Shown here piece by piece: positions 3,601-6,091 of a DNA stretch of 6,091 nt. Origin of the DNA: M55B111 sp964614065 (lineage in GTDB: Bacteria > Bipolaricaulota > Bipolaricaulia > M55B111). Where the stretch lies: NCBI GenBank assembly GCA_964614065.1, contig CAZTJJ010000105.1, positions 1 to 6,091 of the forward strand. The letters are read 5' to 3'. The notes beneath the pieces were generated by a model, which did no database searches, was not told the DNA's origin, and worked only from the letters and a program-made list of their open reading frames with translations. The position numbers and the translations under genes were made by a program. Position 1 is the stretch's first letter; every line of letters starts with the position of its first letter.

Positions 3601-6091
3601 AGTATACAATCTCGAGCCAACGGAAACCCTTCCCGACGAGATATCTTACGTGGATAACACGACCGAGTGGAGAAAAGGAACGGGTTCCACCTGGAATTCG
3701 GGTGGTAATCCGACTGTGTCCGGGAAAGATTTGACCTGGGCTGAAAACGAGATTTCAGGCCTTTCCCAGTTAGCACCGGGGGAAACACTGGAGATAAGAT
3801 TTGATATTCGCGCTTCCTGTAGCTTCACCGGAGGCGAAATTCTGGTTGAAACTTCATTTGAGAATACCTGCAGAGAGGCCGTAACTTCTCCTGCAGGGTC
3901 TTTTAGTTTGGACGTACGAGTCCCTGTTCTCTCCGTTACACAGACCCAGATCGACCCCAGTGCCGGCCAGCCGATCGACTGTGGAGCACCCGTTAAGTGG
4001 GAGATAAACGTTACTAATAATGGGTCCGTTACTGCCCCGGTAGTCCGGGTAGAAGATGTTTTGGGCAGTGGTTTTAGCTATGTTTCTTCGAGCGGTGATT
4101 CTGAATATGGGCCGGCCGACGGGGGGTATAATGACGGACAAAATGTTTACTGGGAGGTTCAAGATTTGCCTGCGGGCGAGACGGCCACACTTACCCTTAC
4201 CGCTGATTCGGCACCTTCGAACTCGGATAGCTGTACAATCCTGGATAATGTCGTAAATGTTCAGTGGGGATGTGGGGAAGTGGACGGCGATTCTTCCACC
4301 AGCGACGCGGATTGTTTGAACTCTACTATCGCTACTTCTTCTTATTCGGGTACGAGAGACCCGGATATAACCCTTGATTCGGCTTTAAACCCGAGCGAGA
4401 TAGAATCATGCGCCGATTCCGGAACGTTCACTTTGACCGTCACTAATCCAAGCGATACCACGAGTGCAGCAAATATCGACCCGGAGATTACTTTGCCCGC
4501 TGGATTATCCTACGTGGCAGGCAGTACCGAGATCAACTGTGGGAGTGGTTTCTCGACCAGGGACGATCCAGCTCAAAACGGCTCGACCTTAACCTGGTAC
4601 GACGAGAATTCCGAGGGCTCTGATACCGTAGATATGTGTCAAACCGTGGACCCCGGAAGCTCCGTCGATCTCCGCTTTCAGCTTGAATCCAATTGTTTTC
4701 TCGGCGGTAACGCCGATGTGACCACCTACTACTATGACTGTTGTGGCGGTGCCCAGTATCAATCTAATTTTTCTCAGTCAATTACCCCCCTTACCCCGGA
4801 CATCTCCGTTACTAAATCTCCGGAAACTAGTTCGATGGATTGTGGGGGTTCCGTGACCTGGGACATTACTGTAACCAATAACGGCGATGCATCAGCCAAC
4901 TGGGTAAGGATTGTCGATACCCTCGGAGATAGTTTGACCCATATTGATGACAGTGGTGGCTTGCAAATAGATGGAGATTCTCAGAAATGGGGCTGGGAGC
5001 TTGTCGATTTGGCCCCTGGTGAATCTGAAACGAGAAGTTTATCCGCAACCACTAGTCAACCCGGATCGTGCGATTCCGACCTGCTCACCGATATAGTCGA
5101 GACTACCTGGGGCTGTGGAGATACAGCTTTTATCGATCAGGACCCAAACACCACGGACGATTATGACTGTGAGAGCGGTGTTTATTCAACTGATTCCGCG
5201 AAAGTCCTTATCCCCAACTTAACGGTAAGTTCAGCGGACATAACCCCAAGCATAACCTGCAACTCAGACGGAAGCTACACGGGCCAGGTCGAGTTAAGGG
5301 TTCGTAACACCGGAGATGGGGCCATAAGCAACGACTTTACCGTAAGTATTTCGGATGGAAACGGCTGGAGTTCGACCAGAACGATTACCGAAGATATCGC
5401 CGCAAACGCCAGCGAGACGGTAACGTTCGATTGGGATGTTACCTGTAACAATTGCGACTACAGCTTCGACGTTACGCTTGACACCAACGACGATGTTTGC
5501 GAATGCTCTGAGACCGATAATTCTGCAGCAAAGAGCTACACTCCGACCATTCCCGACGTAGAGATAGATAGCGAGAACCTTTCCGTGACATGTGACTCGG
5601 ACAACCAGTCGCTCGTTTCGGGTAACGTCACTCTGATAAACAACGGATGTGGTGACTCACTAACCAGTGACGTACCCATGAGGTTTACCCTCTATGATGA
5701 CACTGCTGGTACCGGTTCCCAGATAGATCAATGGACGGAGACTCTAACGGGAGCGAATATCTCATCAGGTGGAGGCACGCAGGAATTTACCATCAATCAC
5801 CTGGTTTCTTCGAACCTTTGTACCAGCTCCACTGGAGGCCAGGTCTCACTTGACTTAGAAGCCGACTATGACGGGTCCATCTGCGAGTGTGACGGTACGG
5901 ATAACGACCTCTTCAGTTCTGCCAAGACGGTAGATTATCCTGATCTAACGGTAACAGATATCGACTTTGGCAATGTTGGCTGCTCCAGTGACGACGTTAG
6001 TGGGGCTGTAAGCGTAACTATCGAGAATAATGGTGACACCGCGGCCAATAACTTTGACCTCTCCTTGAACACCGATGGTTGCCTGAGTTTT
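596..6091 (+). CDS. Giant secreted, cysteine-rich, acidic DUF11/CARDB-type repeat protein (3' end outside window)
   Basis: I translated this frame by hand from ATG 596 to the window edge: 1832 codons with no stop and no frameshift. Residues 1-22 form a classical Sec signal peptide: short charged start ARESR, then a hydrophobic run from I7 to F22. There is no cysteine before C41, so it is not a lipoprotein. The rest is a string of beta-sandwich modules. B1 35-166, A1 167-298, B2 299-414, C1 415-545, C2 546-702, B3 703-834, A2 835-970, B4 971-1109, A3 1110-1255, B5 1256-1400, A4 1401-1539, then CARDB-like D1 1540-1652, D2 1653-1781 and truncated D3 from 1782. A modules carry the DUF11/TIGR01451 pattern (SKSP, VTW-x-VTV-x-N-x-G, D-x-LG-x-GLSY, PGE). 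Most modules open with P-[DN]-[LIV]. About 58 cysteines lie at class-conserved positions, suggesting oxidised extracellular folding. The protein is strongly acidic. No enzyme domain is visible; a structural or adhesive surface role is inferred. Anchor and C-terminus are unseen. An in-frame ATG at 554 would add 14 residues, but it has no ribosome site and would lengthen the signal peptide's front, so 596 is preferred. Confidence 0.92.
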   Translation, partial: MARESRIVVFLLIFALPWFFLFSTTQGQGTGVTGPEEMNQCGQATFTITIENPSSSTKDACDIVITNTMPNQDFSYVGGTSTLTDHDGNTYGQDPNQSGQDLTWNVDDIINSDYELPPGSSLTVEFDLATSCDAVSGTDQVTVDYADCADPDSTFQDTDSTSIEVNPGAVTVSKSPSVISAAVGDEVTWTVTVESTGQGAVKNVALSDVLGDGLSYISSTPSGSNSGATTTWDFGSLNPGETASADITAEVTSCQNLENNADVSWGCGGSTCQDTSVGGGTATASVQLLSKEPLLDYSPPDIAIPYCSGGTTVNMPITNNGEGTAYSPEIIVDMGPLTVSNVQGGASYDGSKFTGIPDLASGETFDLTFDVAYASWCGDNPSENLVYQTYYQNGCGEEFRPPAKLGNYSLSDSTPSLSVSKSGPEEVRLEETIDYTVSSSFSGPISCGDDGSTGVVTVTDTVPDGFGVSDADGGELGTGPDGGTTITWTYDPSVNTSINKTITLQAPGTDQCDFCGTSVTNSVQAEVTDCCSCELTASAAASTAIECEEVVESAEKTATPATGVKCGEAITYTNTFTFPDDQELEGISFDELVFTEGVENYQQYEGNLSVTVNGSTVTANSVTDNTPSGSLVISDLDSDESISGSTLEYTYDMAFTEQSNPDPPCGGAYGFNSWSTLNLGGDAPTGACQEEISETTQVTTEPPAMDVGVTGLSSLVDKCGRQDISLNLTKTSSTASPRDVRVVLGNSNYWVVDQSSISCTGVTPSNCTSPDTLGSGYQWTFDDGFTTGDSATIEMTVQKKCDGGKELTATSYFDDKCTDDSEYGDTCSVSTTSSPDLITSGSIFISKTPETIFATEDQVTWTIYVTNSGDGNAYNVWVDDSLGSGLSYASSTVSGTGVSTTEGQDHNGNAIDGVSWEIDQMAPGETREITLTANLVGCTGLLDQVSSNWGCQGGDCQISVDDSSTVKVPPPNLVNTSSTNSPIDACGQQKATVRLKNSGQSTVYNLEPTETLPDEISYVDNTTEWRKGTGSTWNSGGNPTVSGKDLTWAENEISGLSQLAPGETLEIRFDIRASCSFTGGEILVETSFENTCREAVTSPAGSFSLDVRVPVLSVTQTQIDPSAGQPIDCGAPVKWEINVTNNGSVTAPVVRVEDVLGSGFSYVSSSGDSEYGPADGGYNDGQNVYWEVQDLPAGETATLTLTADSAPSNSDSCTILDNVVNVQWGCGEVDGDSSTSDADCLNSTIATSSYSGTRDPDITLDSALNPSEIESCADSGTFTLTVTNPSDTTSAANIDPEITLPAGLSYVAGSTEINCGSGFSTRDDPAQNGSTLTWYDENSEGSDTVDMCQTVDPGSSVDLRFQLESNCFLGGNADVTTYYYDCCGGAQYQSNFSQSITPLTPDISVTKSPETSSMDCGGSVTWDITVTNNGDASANWVRIVDTLGDSLTHIDDSGGLQIDGDSQKWGWELVDLAPGESETRSLSATTSQPGSCDSDLLTDIVETTWGCGDTAFIDQDPNTTDDYDCESGVYSTDSAKVLIPNLTVSSADITPSITCNSDGSYTGQVELRVRNTGDGAISNDFTVSISDGNGWSSTRTITEDIAANASETVTFDWDVTCNNCDYSFDVTLDTNDDVCECSETDNSAAKSYTPTIPDVEIDSENLSVTCDSDNQSLVSGNVTLINNGCGDSLTSDVPMRFTLYDDTAGTGSQIDQWTETLTGANISSGGGTQEFTINHLVSSNLCTSSTGGQVSLDLEADYDGSICECDGTDNDLFSSAKTVDYPDLTVTDIDFGNVGCSSDDVSGAVSVTIENNGDTAANNFDLSLNTDGCLSF
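698..1489 (+). repeat. Module pair B1-A1
   Basis: B1 (35-166) has the entry cysteine C41, an extra C61, and the paired C132/C148. Its Q-x-G-x-DLTW stretch (96-104) and LPPGSS (116-121) recur in later B modules. A1 (167-298) starts with TVSKSP, continues EVTWTVTVESTGQG and SDVLGDGLSY, has NPGET, and ends with C254, W265-G266-C267 and C272. A1 is one of the clearest DUF11-type copies in the gene. Confidence 0.8.
1490..2701 (+). repeat. Module B2 followed by atypical modules C1 and C2
   Basis: B2 (299-414) is a short B module with C307, C377 and C395. Instead of an A module, two divergent ones follow. C1 (415-545) opens with LSVSKSGP (417-424) and contains TVTDTVPDGFGV, a DUF11-like core, then a dense cysteine cluster (512, 515, 530, 531, 533). 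C2 (546-702) begins near C547, repeats the K-T-A-T-P entry and holds C566, C665 and C688. Its strands SGSLVISDLDS and LEYTYDM are beta-like, but I cannot name its family with confidence. This block breaks the B-A alternation. Confidence 0.65.
2702..3505 (+). repeat. Module pair B3-A2
   Basis: B3 (703-834) keeps the entry C719 and the late pair C801/C817, and adds C759, C767 and C827. A2 (835-970) is close in plan to A1: SKTPE, QVTWTIYVTNSGDG, DDSLGSGLSY, APGET, C938, then W949-G950-C951 and C956. Like A1, it lacks an entry cysteine and has exactly four residues between the WGC cysteine and the next one. Confidence 0.8.
3506..4360 (+). repeat. Module pair B4-A3
   Basis: B4 (971-1109) starts after PPPNL and has the minimal B set: C986, C1075 and C1092, with SYVDNTT and LAPGET in between. 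A3 (1110-1255) has KWEINVTNNGS, VEDVLGSGFSY and LPAGET. It has an entry cysteine C1129 that A1 and A2 lack, then C1213, W1224-G1225-C1226 and C1240. Confidence 0.8.
4361..5212 (+). repeat. Module pair B5-A4
   Basis: B5 (1256-1400) opens RDPDI and has C1272, C1315, C1348, C1367 and vicinal C1382-C1383; its LSYVAGST and QNGSTLTW stretches match B1. A4 (1401-1539) opens DISVTKSPE, continues SVTWDITVTNNGD and VDTLGDSL, has APGE, an entry cysteine C1416, C1492, W1505-G1506-C1507 and C1525. It shares the four-cysteine plan of A3. Confidence 0.8.
5213..6091 (+). repeat. CARDB-like tail modules D1, D2 and truncated D3
   Basis: D1 (1540-1652) opens IPNLTVSSADI, has VELRVRNTGDG, and ends in the CARDB-type hallmark VCECSETDN (1634-1642). 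D2 (1653-1781) opens IPDVEID, has NVTLINNGCG and ends with ICECDGTDND (1762-1771). D3 opens YPDLTVTDIDF and reaches SVTIENNGDTAANNFDL before the window ends, so it is about 50 residues into its fold. CARDB modules are adhesion-type beta-sandwiches in other surface proteins. The switch from the B-A series to this tail is sharp, at about base 5213. Confidence 0.75.

Noticed and set aside
3104..4162. Several minus-strand open frames of 60-152 codons opposite the giant gene
   Set aside because: They overlap clearly patterned A and B modules, lack ribosome sites that I can support, and show no recognisable protein features.
698..6091. DNA-level tandem repeats or a CRISPR-like array
   Set aside because: The periodicity is at protein level only. 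Shared DNA words are short (about 12 bases, such as TCAGGACCCAAA near 870 and 5138), with no regular spacing or palindromic unit.

Overview
This is a piece of a prokaryotic genome devoted entirely to cell-surface or secreted proteins. Every base except a 10-base gap lies in one of two plus-strand genes, and both genes run off the window. Base composition is close to balanced by eye. Arginine is often AGG/AGA and isoleucine is often ATA. Shine-Dalgarno-like G-rich sequence precedes the second gene. The domain families seen (SdrD B-like, DUF11/TIGR01451-type, CARDB) occur in large surface proteins of many bacteria and some archaea. I lean towards a bacterium, perhaps from a poorly sampled lineage, but the sequence does not fix the taxon. 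No tRNA, rRNA, CRISPR array, insertion sequence, promoter or terminator could be supported.

Layout: bases 1-585 hold the last 194 codons of a protein built from SdrD_B-type repeats, each an EF-hand-like calcium loop followed by a small beta-sandwich. After its TGA come 10 bases and then the ATG (596) of a very large gene. That gene stays open without any stop or frameshift to base 6091 (1832 codons visible, 3' end missing). It encodes a signal peptide followed by at least 14 beta-sandwich modules in a row. My hand translation shows two module types, called A and B here, in B-A pairs: B1-A1, then B2 plus two atypical modules C1 and C2, then B3-A2, B4-A3 and B5-A4. Three CARDB-like modules follow, the last one cut by the window end. 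A modules are DUF11-like and carry a distinctive Trp-Gly-Cys motif. B modules share a three-cysteine pattern.

The visible giant protein has about 58 cysteines, at conserved places within each module class. It is also strongly acidic (for example 17 Asp/Glu against 2 Lys/Arg in residues 843-962). The most economical reading is a long, disulfide-stapled, acidic filament, stalk or coat protein. It is co-transcribed with a calcium-binding SdrD_B-type surface protein. The partner domain, adhesive tip or membrane/cell-wall anchor, if any, must lie beyond the window. Function in adhesion, surface-layer formation or matrix building is inference from architecture only; no catalytic domain is visible.
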